Source of the DNA: Shewanella electrica
GTDB lineage: Bacteria; Pseudomonadota; Gammaproteobacteria; Enterobacterales; Shewanellaceae
DNA: 64,000 bases
Direction: 5' to 3'
Assembly: GCF_022321485.1 (NCBI RefSeq)
Contig: NZ_JAKOGG010000004.1
Span: 388,271 to 452,270, forward strand
In this document: piece by piece, positions 27,011 to 36,807 of the stretch
Layout of the letters: each line of letters starts with the position of its first letter
Position numbering within the stretch: position 1 is the stretch's first letter
Made by a program: the position numbers and the translations under genes
The notes under the pieces: generated by a model
Database searches by the model: none
Seen by the model: the letters and a program-made list of their open reading frames with translations, nothing else
What the model was told of the DNA's origin: nothing

Positions 27011-29854
27011 TTGAAGCCGAACATAAAACAAACAGGACGGTCTTTTTTTAAGACATCAATATTGGCGGCGCTGATGACCTTGCCACAGCTTGGCAATGCC
27101 GCCACCGCAAAATCGACGCTGACGTTGCAAGACATTATGCATTTTGAGCAGATCACCGAGCAGACATTAGATCCTGCTGGCAAGGTGTTAGCTTACAGTG
27201 TGGCGCCAGACCGTGGTGATAGCCGTGGCGTGGTTAAATTGCTCGGCAGTGATAAAGTTTTCAACGTTGCCGGTGGCAGCAAACCGCTCATCTCCGCCGA
27301 TGCTGCTTACGCTGCTTTTTTAGTGAAACCTGCGTTGCTCGCAACTGAACAAGCTTCGGCGAGCGAGCGCAAAAAACTGACTGATAACTTAGTGTTGGTT
27401 AACACTGCCAGCGGTGAGCAGCAACAGTTCAGTCGCGTGAAATCGTTCGCTTTCACCGAAGATGGCAAGCAATTGGTGGTTTGGCATAAAGCTGATGAAG
27501 CCAAAAAAGCCAAAGATGACGAGAAGTCTGCCGCGGACACCAGCAAAGATAAAAAAGACAAAGTGTCGCCAGCCGATCGCGGCAGTGAATTGTTGGTTAT
27601 CGAGCTGGCTAGTGGCAAACAGCACAGCTTCAATGACATCACGGCGTGGAGCGGTGCGTTTGATAGCCGCTATCTCGCCTTAGCGCAAAACAACAGCGAG
27701 CAACAACTGCATAAATTGCTGTTAGTCCGCCTCGCTGGTGGTTTTAACGTAGCTGAGTTAGTGAATAGCAAAACGCAGCAGATTGGCAGCTTGGCGGTGA
27801 GCCGCGATAGCCAATATCTGGCATATACCTCTGGCGATGCGGCTACCGATATTGACCAACGTCTGTATCAACTGTCGTTGTATACCTTGGGCGAGGGGAA
27901 GTTCCAGCAACTGCAAGCGGCGCAGGCTGATGCCAACGGTTGGCGTATTAATCGTTACGCGAGTTTGAATTTTTCTGCCGATGGTCAACGGCTGTTCTTT
28001 GGTCGTGTGCCTGAGCTGAGCCAGCAAACCCGTGTGGCTAAGGTGGCCCAGCAGGCGGATCTCTATAACGAAGACCTGATCCGTGGACAACGGGGGTTGA
28101 ACGTGTGGCATGGCGATGATCCGCTGATCAAGCCGAATGAAATCAAGCATTATGCCGATGAACTCAAACGCACCTATTTGGCGGTAGCGCATGTGATGTC
28201 AGGCAATGTCGTGCAGTTGGCTGACCGCCAAGTACCGAGTGTCGAACCTACGCAGCAGCGCCGGTTTGTGTTGGCTAGCTCCGATGTGCCATACCGCAAA
28301 ATGATCACTTGGGCTGGTTTCTATCGTGATTGGTATCTCGTCGATTTAAACACCGGTAAGCGCGAGTTGGTATTGGCACAGCAGCCGTCAGACAGTGAAC
28401 CGAGCTTGTCGCCACAAGGCCAATATATTGCCTATTATCAACATGGCAATATCTACCTGTATGACATTGCCGAAGCACATAAAATTCAGCTAAATACCAG
28501 CATTACCACCCCATTTGCCGATGAAGACCATGATTATCCATCTGCAGCGCCCGGCTACGGTTTCGGACCGTGGTTAGCCGATGATGAAGGGCTGCTGGTG
28601 TACGATAAATACGATATTTGGCAGTTTGATAGCCGTTCCCACCAAGGCTTTATGCTGACCGGTGGCACAGGGCGCAAACAGCAAGTGAGTTATCGTGTGG
28701 AAGCGCTGGCTCAGCCAGATGCTGCGTTTGAGCCGACAGTGGCCGATAAGCAAACGCTGTTGCTGCAGGGCTATAACAATCTTACCAAGGCTGACGGTTT
28801 TTATAGTGCAACGGTGGGCACGGCAGGTGTTACACCATTGCTCAATAAAGATGAAAAGCTAGAAGTGTTAGCGCGGGCTAGCAAAGGTAACACCTTGCTG
28901 TTTAGCCAACAGCGTTATGATCTGTTCCCCGATTTATATACCGCTGTGGTGACACAACCGGCATCAGCCACTAAACAAACTGACTTAGATAAACAGCGCC
29001 GTGCTTTGCCTTGGGGCAAAGCGGAACTGCTACGTTGGCGCGATGGCGATGGCCGCGATATGGATGGTGTAGTTATCAAGCCAGCGAACTATAAACCGGG
29101 TAAACAATATCCAGTGATGGTGTATTACTACCGCTTTATGAGTGACCGTTTGCACGCGTTCCCCGATATGAAAATCAATCATCGGCCAAACTTTGCTTGG
29201 TATGCTGCCGATGACTATGTGGTGTTCCTGCCAGATATTCGCTTTGAAGTGGGCTATCCCGGCATTAGCTCGGTGAAGGCGCTCACCAGCGCAGTCAATA
29301 AGCTGATTGACAGTGGCATTGCCGATCCTAAACGGATTGGTTTACAAGGCCACTCGTGGAGTGGTTATCAAACCGCCTTTGCCGTGACGCAAACCAATAT
29401 GTTTGCCGCGGCGGTTTCCGGTGCACCAGTGAGTAATATGACCAGCGCTTATAGCGGCATCCGTTTAGGTTCTGGTTTGGCTCGTCAGTTTCAGTATGAG
29501 ACCGGCCAAAGCCGCATTGGTGAGAGTTTGATGGCGGCACCACAAAAATACATCGAAAATTCGCCCGTGTTTTATGTTGACCGTATTCAAACGCCGTTGC
29601 TGATCATGTTTGGTGATCGTGACGACGCGGTGCCATACGAGCAAGGGATTGAGATGTATATGGCAATGCGCCGTGCGGGCAAAGACGTCATCATGCTGCA
29701 ATATGAAGATGAACCGCACCATCTGAAGAAGTACCCTAACAAGTTGGACTACACCATCAGAATGAAGCAGTATTTTGACCATTACTTGAAGGGCAAACCC
29801 GCTGCGCCGTGGATCACTCAAGGCGAGGCTTATAGCGAGCCAAAAGCTGACTAA
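27011..29854 (+). CDS. Exported S9-family (prolyl oligopeptidase-like) peptidase
   Basis: This 947-aa protein starts with a basic, then hydrophobic signal peptide ending near GNAATA, so it is exported and likely periplasmic. Residues about 60-650 form a beta-propeller-like N-terminal region with a Lys/Asp-rich low-complexity insert around residues 160-187. The C-terminal alpha/beta hydrolase has the nucleophile in GHSWSGYQ (about residue 780), the acid in FGDRDDAVPYEQ and the histidine in EDEPHHLKK, the usual S9 triad. TTG 27011 is used because a nearby ATG at 26997 meets a stop after five codons. It is monocistronic, divergent from icd and closed by a long inverted repeat. The substrate is unknown; related proteins are dipeptidyl or oligopeptidases. 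Confidence 0.85.
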   Translation: MKPNIKQTGRSFFKTSILAALMTLPQLGNAATAKSTLTLQDIMHFEQITEQTLDPAGKVLAYSVAPDRGDSRGVVKLLGSDKVFNVAGGSKPLISADAAYAAFLVKPALLATEQASASERKKLTDNLVLVNTASGEQQQFSRVKSFAFTEDGKQLVVWHKADEAKKAKDDEKSAADTSKDKKDKVSPADRGSELLVIELASGKQHSFNDITAWSGAFDSRYLALAQNNSEQQLHKLLLVRLAGGFNVAELVNSKTQQIGSLAVSRDSQYLAYTSGDAATDIDQRLYQLSLYTLGEGKFQQLQAAQADANGWRINRYASLNFSADGQRLFFGRVPELSQQTRVAKVAQQADLYNEDLIRGQRGLNVWHGDDPLIKPNEIKHYADELKRTYLAVAHVMSGNVVQLADRQVPSVEPTQQRRFVLASSDVPYRKMITWAGFYRDWYLVDLNTGKRELVLAQQPSDSEPSLSPQGQYIAYYQHGNIYLYDIAEAHKIQLNTSITTPFADEDHDYPSAAPGYGFGPWLADDEGLLVYDKYDIWQFDSRSHQGFMLTGGTGRKQQVSYRVEALAQPDAAFEPTVADKQTLLLQGYNNLTKADGFYSATVGTAGVTPLLNKDEKLEVLARASKGNTLLFSQQRYDLFPDLYTAVVTQPASATKQTDLDKQRRALPWGKAELLRWRDGDGRDMDGVVIKPANYKPGKQYPVMVYYYRFMSDRLHAFPDMKINHRPNFAWYAADDYVVFLPDIRFEVGYPGISSVKALTSAVNKLIDSGIADPKRIGLQGHSWSGYQTAFAVTQTNMFAAAVSGAPVSNMTSAYSGIRLGSGLARQFQYETGQSRIGESLMAAPQKYIENSPVFYVDRIQTPLLIMFGDRDDAVPYEQGIEMYMAMRRAGKDVIMLQYEDEPHHLKKYPNKLDYTIRMKQYFDHYLKGKPAAPWITQGEAYSEPKAD

Positions 29855-29864
29855 GCTGTGAGCA

Positions 29865-29898
29865 AACAACAAGGCAGCCAATTGGCTGCCTTGTTGTT
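29865..29898. terminator. Bidirectional terminator
   Basis: A perfect 17 + 17 inverted repeat (AACAACAAGGCAGCCAA and its complement) lies between the convergent S9 peptidase and DUF3192 genes, with A-rich and T-rich ends on both sides. Confidence 0.85.
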
Positions 29899-29922
29899 TA
29901 ATACGTGAGAATGTTTGATAGG

Positions 29923-30318
29923 TTAATTGGTGACGCTCGTCGGTACGGGTTGTAGGTACTGCTGATAGGTATCTTCACCCCATGCCACCAACTGTTCATT
30001 GACAAATAGCAGCGGCGTGCATTCATCACGGGTCAGTTGACCATCGGCCACTTTGCGTTGTGTTTGATAAAACAACACCAGCAGTTGTTTATCTCCTGCC
30101 ATTTTGGCTTCAGAGAAATCGGCATGCCCCATGTGTTGTTGAATGTTGCTCAACGCTTCGCCAATGCGCAATTCACTTATTTTACCACGGTTAAACGCCT
30201 GCCTATCTTGCCAATCCATATCGTCCGGCGATGGTTCATACACCATCAAAATCACCCCGACAAAGGCTAAATAGGCAATAAATATTCCGCCAATTAACAC
30301 TGGAATCTTGCTTTTCAT
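29923..30318 (-). CDS. DUF3192 membrane-anchored protein
   Basis: A 131-residue protein with an N-terminal hydrophobic anchor at about residues 5-26 (IPVLIGGIFIAYLAFVGVIL) and a soluble periplasmic domain. WQDRQAFNRGKISELRIG, MGHADFSEAK and LVLFYQTQR followed by DECTPLLFVNEQLVAWG are the features I recall from DUF3192, a family largely limited to Shewanella, Vibrio and relatives. The domain looks like a small SmpA/BamE-type fold, which is a guess. No function is known. It is alone on the minus strand, convergent with the S9 peptidase gene. Confidence 0.75.
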   Translation of the reverse strand: MKSKIPVLIGGIFIAYLAFVGVILMVYEPSPDDMDWQDRQAFNRGKISELRIGEALSNIQQHMGHADFSEAKMAGDKQLLVLFYQTQRKVADGQLTRDECTPLLFVNEQLVAWGEDTYQQYLQPVPTSVTN

Positions 30319-30419
30319 TACCGTCCCTTAATTCAATCTTCTGCCAATATCATCTACTGAATTGCCAGTGAGATTCAACCGGCAATTGTAAGATAATTTG
30401 GCCGAATATGAACGAAAGG

Positions 30420-31178
30420 TTAATGTTGCAGGCGATAGTCGCTTAACCGGACTTGCAGCGTTAAGTCGGTTCTCAGCTTAGCCAGTTTGTAGCTTAGCCG
30501 CGCCATATCGCGGCCTTCGGCTAATTTCTGAGCCTGTTTGTGGCCGAGTTTATCGAGGGCGTTATAGATGTTGGCTAACGAGCGGTAAGTGCGTAGCAGT
30601 TCGGCGGCAGATTTCGGCCCGATGCCGCTAATACCGGGGATCTTGTTGCCGCTATCACCACTTAATGCGGCAAAATCCAATAGCTGATGACGCGAGATCC
30701 CGAGTTTGTGTTCGAGTGCGGCAATATCCAACCATTGGTTGGCAAAGTAATCCCATTGATTAACCGATGTTAGGTTAAGCTGCGCAAAGCCTTTATCGGT
30801 TGACACAATAATCGCTTCACCACCGGATTGGCTGAGTTTGCAGGCGAGGGTGGCTATCACGTCGTCGGCTTCTGAATCTGCCATCAACGAGTTAAATCCT
30901 TGGCTGGCAAAATGTTCGATAAGCGTGGGGAGGCCTTGTGCCAACGCCTCCGGCATTGGCTTACGGCCTTTTTTATAATCTGGGTAAAGTTGCTTACGCC
31001 ACGAGATTTCGGTGCCATCCCACACCATCACGACATGTGTGGGCTGGTGGTGCAGACACAGTTTACGGCAAGCTGCTAGGGTACGAAGTTCTAGCGCTTG
31101 CATGTCTTGCTGATCAGGTTGCGCCGCTAAAATGCGGCGCACCAAGTTCATACCATCAATAATTAAAAGTCGGTTCAT
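30420..31178 (-). CDS. xni: Flap endonuclease Xni (exonuclease IX)
   Basis: Xni is a 5' flap endonuclease related to the 5'-3' exonuclease domain of DNA polymerase I. The 252-aa protein has [13 protein letters not shown] at residue 4, [25 protein letters not shown] (metal-binding acids), [10 protein letters not shown] and the helix-hairpin-helix [22 protein letters not shown]. It lacks part of the acidic set of full FEN enzymes, as is normal for Xni. It overlaps the ppnN stop by four bases, so the two genes are translated from one message. Confidence 0.92.
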   Translation of the reverse strand: MNRLLIIDGMNLVRRILAAQPDQQDMQALELRTLAACRKLCLHHQPTHVVMVWDGTEISWRKQLYPDYKKGRKPMPEALAQGLPTLIEHFASQGFNSLMADSEADDVIATLACKLSQSGGEAIIVSTDKGFAQLNLTSVNQWDYFANQWLDIAALEHKLGISRHQLLDFAALSGDSGNKIPGISGIGPKSAAELLRTYRSLANIYNALDKLGHKQAQKLAEGRDMARLSYKLAKLRTDLTLQVRLSDYRLQH

Positions 31179-32530
31179 TTGCTAATTTGGTAACAGGGCG
31201 TATAGGCATTGCCCGGTAATTTCATCCGTTGTTGTTCAACAAAGGCGGACAGCAGTTTGTCCATCAAGGCCATCAATGCGGCATCGCCGCGTAGATTAAA
31301 TGGGCCTTTTTCTTCCACTTGTTGCATGGTGTCGGCTTTGACGTTACCGGCCACAATCCCTGAAAACGCCTTGCGCAGATTGGCCGCTAGCTGTGCTTTC
31401 TCTTGGGAGAAGTGCAAGTCCAGTGATTCCATCGCTGCGTGGGTTGGTTCAAACGGCAACTGAAAATCGGGGTCAATGGTCAGGCCCCATTGGTACTGAT
31501 AAGAATCGCCAGTATGTTTGCGATGCTGTTTGACTTGCTCCATGGCGTGGCGCATCTGCCGTGCAACTTCTTCAGGATTATCAATAATAATCTGGTATTT
31601 GCTTTGGGCGGCTTCGCCCAAAGTGGCCGCAATAAAGGCGTCCAACTCTTCAAAATAGGCCGCGCTTTCACTTGGACCGGTCAAAATCAATGGAAACGGT
31701 ATGCCATGGTTCTTTTCATGCAGCAGAATGCCGAGGATATACAGCAACTCTTCAGCGGTACCTGGGCCACCGGGGAAGATAATAATGCCGTGCCCCATGC
31801 GCACAAAGGCTTCAAGACGTTTCTCGATGTCCGGCATAATCACCAGTTCATTGACGATCTGGTTTGGTGGTTCAGCTGCAATAATGCTCGGCTCAGTTAA
31901 GCCGATATAACGCGGGTTATGAATACGTTGCTTGGCATGACCAATGGCAGCGCCTTTCATTGGGCCTTTCATAGCACCCGGTCCACAACCGGTACAGATG
32001 TCGAGTTTTCTCAAACCAAGCTGGTAGCCCACTTCTTTAGTGTATTTGTACTCGATTTGGTTGATGCTGTGTCCACCCCAGCACACCACCACATTCGGGT
32101 CTTGTATCGGCGAAATGGCGCGCGCATTGCGTAACACATCAAACACCATATTGGTGATATGGCTCGGCTCGTTTAAATCGATATGTTTGAGATTATTGAA
32201 TTTGTGGCGCACATAGATTAAGTCACGCAGTACTGCAAACAGGTGCTCTTGAATACCGATGATGATCTGTTCGTCAACAAAGGCGCTGGCGGGTGGGTTG
32301 ATCAGCTCCAGCTTTATGCCGCGTTCGCGGCGCAGAATATTGATGGCAAAGTCGCTATACATGGCAAACAATGACTTGGCATCATCGGTTTGGGCGCCAG
32401 AGGAGAGTACGGCCAGTGAGCAGTTGCGATACAGCTGATATAGCTCACTGCTGGCACCTTGTTTGAGACTGTCGACTTCTAATTGAGACAGTTGGTCCAT
32501 ACTACCGCGTGGACTGATTTTGACGATCAT
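31175..32530 (-). CDS. ppnN: Pyrimidine/purine-5'-nucleotide nucleosidase
   Basis: PpnN (YgdH) hydrolyses nucleoside monophosphates to the base and ribose-5-phosphate and is activated by (p)ppGpp in E. coli. The 451-aa protein has the LOG-type signature VVCWGGHSI and [20 protein letters not shown], then [25 protein letters not shown] with the catalytic PGGxGTxxE motif. Flanking N- and C-terminal domains are of the expected size. ATG 32530 has a good AAGGAG ribosome-binding site; the 15 extra codons upstream (32575) do not look coding. It is followed by xni with a 4-bp overlap. Confidence 0.93.
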   Translation of the reverse strand: MIVKISPRGSMDQLSQLEVDSLKQGASSELYQLYRNCSLAVLSSGAQTDDAKSLFAMYSDFAINILRRERGIKLELINPPASAFVDEQIIIGIQEHLFAVLRDLIYVRHKFNNLKHIDLNEPSHITNMVFDVLRNARAISPIQDPNVVVCWGGHSINQIEYKYTKEVGYQLGLRKLDICTGCGPGAMKGPMKGAAIGHAKQRIHNPRYIGLTEPSIIAAEPPNQIVNELVIMPDIEKRLEAFVRMGHGIIIFPGGPGTAEELLYILGILLHEKNHGIPFPLILTGPSESAAYFEELDAFIAATLGEAAQSKYQIIIDNPEEVARQMRHAMEQVKQHRKHTGDSYQYQWGLTIDPDFQLPFEPTHAAMESLDLHFSQEKAQLAANLRKAFSGIVAGNVKADTMQQVEEKGPFNLRGDAALMALMDKLLSAFVEQQRMKLPGNAYTPCYQISK

Positions 32531-32577
32531 TCTAACTCCTTGTTCTTGGGTGTTGTTCGTCGAGCATAAGTACACGA

Positions 32578-32640
32578 CACATCACCCGCTTTGCCTAAAT
32601 CAGGCTCTTTTGCTGCTAAACGACCAATAAAGGTCAACAG
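32578..32640 (-). repeat. Copy B of a short intergenic repeat
   Basis: This segment between the diguanylate cyclase and ppnN matches the repeat at 14694-14760: 28 of the first 31 bases are identical and both end in a CAACAGC/AAACAGC tract. Confidence 0.6.
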
Positions 32641-32664
32641 CCCCAAGGCACAGGAGTTGTTCCA

Positions 32665-34218
32665 TCAATCAATAATAACCCTGTCCCTGCTTTCATGTTT
32701 GGCTTTATAGAGCGCTGCGTCGGCTCGTTCAAAGGTTTCGAGGATATGCTCACCGTCGATAATTTTGGCGGCACCGACAGATAATGTAACTGTAATGCGC
32801 TGATTTTTAAATTTAAACGGAATATTTTTAATTTTTTCACGCACGCGGTTGAGCAAACGGCCAATGTCGCTGTGGGATACATCAGGAATGAGCATGACAA
32901 ACTCTTCACCACCATAACGTGCGACAAACTCGGTGTCGCGTAGCGAGTTTTTCAGTGCCATGGCAATCACCTGCAATGTCTTATCACCAGTCGTATGGCC
33001 GAAACTGTCGTTGATGGATTTGAAGTGGTCGATATCGGCCACCGCTACCCACAGTGGATTACGATGGCGTTGATAATGGCGATACTCCTGCTCCATGCGT
33101 TCATCAAGTGCGGCGCGATTGGGCAGTTGTGTCAGGCTATCAATCAGGTTGAGCTTTTGCTGCTCAAACAGTTTCTCTTTATAAGATGAGGTTTCGGCCG
33201 TCAGTTCACCAAGCTCTTGCCTTAACGCATCGACAGATTGTTTGAGTAATGCAACTTCGCGCAATTCGAGAGCTTCCTTGCGCGACAAACTGGTGCGCAG
33301 CACGGCTAATTGCTCAATCACGTGCTGTTTCATCTGTTCAGTATCGGTAAACTCTTGTAGCCCGGATTCAACATTATCGACTTGGTTATTGATGTCGTTA
33401 TTGAGCTGTTGTTTCAGCTGTTGACTACGTTGTGATTGCACAAAGGATTCGTTAATCGAATCTCGTACAGAGACTAAGGCTTCATTTAAAGCAAATAAGA
33501 ATTCCTGAGAGGCACTTTTTTCTGCGGCAATATTTGTGAGCAGCATGCTCATGATGGTTTGATAGGCCTCTAGCAACGCATCAATATCAATCTCTTCCGC
33601 TAGCTGCTCTTTGATCACTAACACTTGATCACGTTGCGCTTTGGAAAAATCGATCTCTGAAATAATCTGCGCCAGTTCATGGGCCAGTTGGCGATATTTG
33701 GGCAAGTAAGAGGGAGTGGCGTTTTCATCAAAGCACAGCGCCAAGGTTTGCTCATAAAACGCCATTAGACGTTCAACCTTGGGAATGTAGTCCCACACGG
33801 TGTGGAACGGTTTGGCAAGATCTTGTTTAAAGTAGCCCAGTTCTTTACGCAGTTTATCGGGCACGTCTTCAACACGTTGCAACTGCCTACTGAAGCGTGA
33901 CAGACCATCACGACCTTGTTCCAGCTTAGTCATGACATGGTGGTAGTGGTGTTTTAATAACCGCTCAATATCGACCAACTCAGGGAGCACATCGCTGATT
34001 TTATCTAGGTCGCTAATGGTGACGCGTAACTTGGCAAGTTTGTTGTCGAGTTCTAAATTCTGGCCTTTACACGCTAGGCTCAGATGACCGATAAAACTCG
34101 TCAAGGCTCTGAGCTTGGCATCTCGTTCTGCTGTCAGCTCGGCTAATGAGGACTGAGCCGCGGCTAGTCTTTGTTGGAACAGCGCGCTTTGTGACAGGCT
34201 TGCACTCGCTTCTTTCAT
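32665..34218 (-). CDS. Diguanylate cyclase (GGDEF protein)
   Basis: The 517-aa protein has no membrane segment. Residues 1-330 are helical with long coiled-coil stretches (for example QSQRSQQLKQQLNNDINNQV and the region ending SYKEKLFEQQKLN). The C-terminal GGDEF domain begins DSLTQLPNRAALDERM and has the active-site RYGGEEFVMLIPD, so it should make cyclic di-GMP from GTP. The inhibitory-site position reads RDTE rather than RxxD, suggesting weak or absent product inhibition. A minus-strand neighbour upstream (34522-36669) is also GGDEF-related, about 300 bp away. What signal the N-terminal region senses is unknown. Confidence 0.85.
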   Translation of the reverse strand: MKEASASLSQSALFQQRLAAAQSSLAELTAERDAKLRALTSFIGHLSLACKGQNLELDNKLAKLRVTISDLDKISDVLPELVDIERLLKHHYHHVMTKLEQGRDGLSRFSRQLQRVEDVPDKLRKELGYFKQDLAKPFHTVWDYIPKVERLMAFYEQTLALCFDENATPSYLPKYRQLAHELAQIISEIDFSKAQRDQVLVIKEQLAEEIDIDALLEAYQTIMSMLLTNIAAEKSASQEFLFALNEALVSVRDSINESFVQSQRSQQLKQQLNNDINNQVDNVESGLQEFTDTEQMKQHVIEQLAVLRTSLSRKEALELREVALLKQSVDALRQELGELTAETSSYKEKLFEQQKLNLIDSLTQLPNRAALDERMEQEYRHYQRHRNPLWVAVADIDHFKSINDSFGHTTGDKTLQVIAMALKNSLRDTEFVARYGGEEFVMLIPDVSHSDIGRLLNRVREKIKNIPFKFKNQRITVTLSVGAAKIIDGEHILETFERADAALYKAKHESRDRVIID

Positions 34219-34521
34219 TCCAGTGTCATTCCTTCAGCATTCAATAGCGTTGGGAGGTTGGCTCTTACGAGCATCGCCTTCAATGCGCTTGGATCTTCCA
34301 TAAATGGTATAGCAAATCCCTAACACTGCAAACGATTCCATCCGTTAGCCGTTAGCTGGAGCAAACAATATCAGCGATTGTTGATCTAAGTCGGTCAATT
34401 TTGCTGCAAATTGGCTCGAAGCGCCGTTTAGGCTGGCATTCGCTTGCTTGATGCATTAAGGAATATCGACCACGTTATCTCAATCGCGTGGTCGATAAGC
34501 GCTAGTCTGGTTGACTAATGG
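34219..34521. other. Gap between two GGDEF-related genes
   Basis: No gene is supported here. The stretch holds an inverted repeat, ATCGACCACG (34465-34474) and CGTGGTCGAT (34487-34496), just past the stop of the TPR gene; it has no T run, so it is at best a weak terminator. The promoter of the diguanylate cyclase is probably here but I cannot place it. Confidence 0.4.
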
Positions 34522-36669
34522 TCAGTGGGCGAGGGCGTCTTGTACGTCGATACTTTGAAACTCAGGCCAGTTGATCAATTCTTTATCAACATTACTTTCA
34601 ATGCGAATAAATCCACGTCGAATGCTCTGCCCAAGTTGCAGATAAAGCGGCTGAGAAAATACCGTCGATGGCGTAAACTCCAACACTCTCAGTACCAAAT
34701 AACAGCCTTTAGCAGCATCAACAGTACGCGCGCCAGCCAGCAGCCATTGCAAGGTTTCAAATAACACCTCGGTTGGCAAAGTCACTTCTTTGTCGGCAAG
34801 CAGCGGTAAGTTGATCATTGCCAAATTGAGCTTGAGTGGGGAGCTATCGATATTCACTGTGCTCAGCAGTTGATGCAGATCCTCAACGTCTTGCTCGCGT
34901 GTTTTTTGCACCGCAAACAGCGCTGGGGTAATGCTGTACACTTTGGTATCAAGCAACAAGGTCAGTTTGTGTTGTAGTGCTTGTTGGATCTGCTTCGCGC
35001 CATGGTAGCCTCGGCTGAGCATCATGTCGGCCAACTCTGGATATTCCAGTAACATCACGCCCTTGGCGTCAGTGGTGACACCTTGCAAAAAGTCACGGTA
35101 ACTGGGCAAACCAAATAGTGGGTCAAGCAGGGCACTGTGCTCCAGCGCCTGATTTTGTTGTCGACTGTGCCGAAGCTGTTTTCGCCGAAACAGCAGCGCG
35201 GTGACGATGGCTAACAGTGCGATCACTAATAAGCCGACCAACAAGTTCCGATACAACAAACTTTGTTGCAGCTTTTGTAGGTTGCCCTGCTGTTGCTGAA
35301 TTTTCAGCGTCATATTTTGTTCGTTGAGCGCCACATCTTCGCTTGGTTTATATTCCGCTTTAGCGGCGGCCTGAATTTCATCCTTAAGTGCGATAATCTG
35401 CTTTTGGTTGTTATAAGCGCTGGCGAGATCACCGGCTTTTTCTTGGATGGTCGCCAAATATTGTAGTGCTTCAACTTGTTCCGTTTTGAGACCTAATTGT
35501 GTGGCGAAGTTGAGTGCATTGCTCGCATAGGTTTGCACCATTGCCGTTTGCTCACTGGCTAATGCCACTTGAGCAATCATCAAATCGTTATAGACAAGAT
35601 AGTGAAGGCTTTTGCGCTGTTGAAAGATGTGGTTGGCCTGCAGCAGGTACTCCAGCGCCTTGGGGTAGTTGGCGATATGAAAATAGGCTTCACCCAGATT
35701 GTGGAAGTTAAGCGCTTGGGCAATCAGGCTCTTATTCTGCGCGTCAAATTGTTGGGCGTTGAGGTAGTAATCGATAGCTTTATTCCATTCGCCTTGTTCA
35801 GCGTAAATCATGGCAATGACGGTCATGGAGCTAGACAAGTACTTATCGATACCTTGCTCACGGAACAACTCAATCGCTTTGTGGACATGAGTGAGCGCGT
35901 TATCCCATTGCTGCATGTCGCGATACAGCTTGGCTAAGCTCAGCTCCAAAAAGGCTTTTTGATATGGCGCATCATGTTTAGCGGAGTAACGATAGGCTTC
36001 GTTGTAATGCTTGAGAGCTTTCGCCAACTGATCGGTTTCACGGTAATACTTCGCCAAGCGAGCTTCCGCCTCGGCATTGAGGTAAGGATCGCGCAAGGCG
36101 TTTGCCATATCGCGCATCTGCTTAAAGTTGCTCAAGGCCGCGTCCGGGCGTTTGGTCATTAAATTGACCACACCTAGATCATCAAAAATCACCAATTTGA
36201 GCGTCAGAGCTTCGGGCGTGTGACTGTCGCGAATGTAGCTAAGCGCCTGCTCGTTAAGACTCACCGTGTCTGAAAGATGTTGATCAATTAACCCCGCGTA
36301 ACGTCCAGCAACGTTGAGCGCGGCGGCGTGCTGATAATCGTTTTTGGCAATGATCTGAAGGGTATCGCGTAGTGCCTTGGCTTCGTTATGAGAGTCGCCT
36401 TGAGACACGCGCACTTCCAAATTTAACCGCGCTAAGTAGTAGAGTGATTGAAATACCGTATCAGCATCAAGTTTGGCGCTGTTTAAGGTCTGCTCAAACT
36501 CATCAGCGCTATTGAATAAATGGTTGGGCGGTAGTGATTCACGAAGTTGCTGATACAACTGTTGCGGTTGTTCACGGTAGTCCACTTCGAGTTCATGAGG
36601 TTCTGCGGCAACTGCCAACTGATGAATCAAGGCAGTCATACATAACGTTAGGCGTATCAACAAGCGCAT
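34522..36669 (-). CDS. Exported TPR protein with membrane helix and degenerate GGDEF domain
   Basis: The 715-aa protein has a signal peptide (residues 1-22, ending AVAAEP), a long run of tetratricopeptide-like helical repeats at about residues 110-440 (for example LAKALKHYNEAYRYS, WNKAIDYYLNAQQFDA, YPKALEYLLQANHIF), a coiled-coil, a membrane helix at about 472-492 and a cytoplasmic C-terminal domain. That domain starts LDPLFGLPSYRDFLQ, the expected opening of a GGDEF domain, but the catalytic GGDEF position reads YSITPALFAV, so it cannot be an active cyclase. It may bind GTP or a partner, or regulate the adjacent intact cyclase. Similar TPR-GGDEF sensors occur in Shewanella. The role is unknown. 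Confidence 0.7.
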   Translation of the reverse strand: MRLLIRLTLCMTALIHQLAVAAEPHELEVDYREQPQQLYQQLRESLPPNHLFNSADEFEQTLNSAKLDADTVFQSLYYLARLNLEVRVSQGDSHNEAKALRDTLQIIAKNDYQHAAALNVAGRYAGLIDQHLSDTVSLNEQALSYIRDSHTPEALTLKLVIFDDLGVVNLMTKRPDAALSNFKQMRDMANALRDPYLNAEAEARLAKYYRETDQLAKALKHYNEAYRYSAKHDAPYQKAFLELSLAKLYRDMQQWDNALTHVHKAIELFREQGIDKYLSSSMTVIAMIYAEQGEWNKAIDYYLNAQQFDAQNKSLIAQALNFHNLGEAYFHIANYPKALEYLLQANHIFQQRKSLHYLVYNDLMIAQVALASEQTAMVQTYASNALNFATQLGLKTEQVEALQYLATIQEKAGDLASAYNNQKQIIALKDEIQAAAKAEYKPSEDVALNEQNMTLKIQQQQGNLQKLQQSLLYRNLLVGLLVIALLAIVTALLFRRKQLRHSRQQNQALEHSALLDPLFGLPSYRDFLQGVTTDAKGVMLLEYPELADMMLSRGYHGAKQIQQALQHKLTLLLDTKVYSITPALFAVQKTREQDVEDLHQLLSTVNIDSSPLKLNLAMINLPLLADKEVTLPTEVLFETLQWLLAGARTVDAAKGCYLVLRVLEFTPSTVFSQPLYLQLGQSIRRGFIRIESNVDKELINWPEFQSIDVQDALAH

Positions 36670-36807
36670 TAATCTTCTTCCACGTCGTTATTTATGTCGT
36701 TATTAACGTTTTTATTGTTAACGAATATGTGATTCGGGTGAGATGACACACTGGAGTTGTTATACTCCTGATTCATCTTTACAACAATGATTTAGCAAGG
36801 ATTTTGT

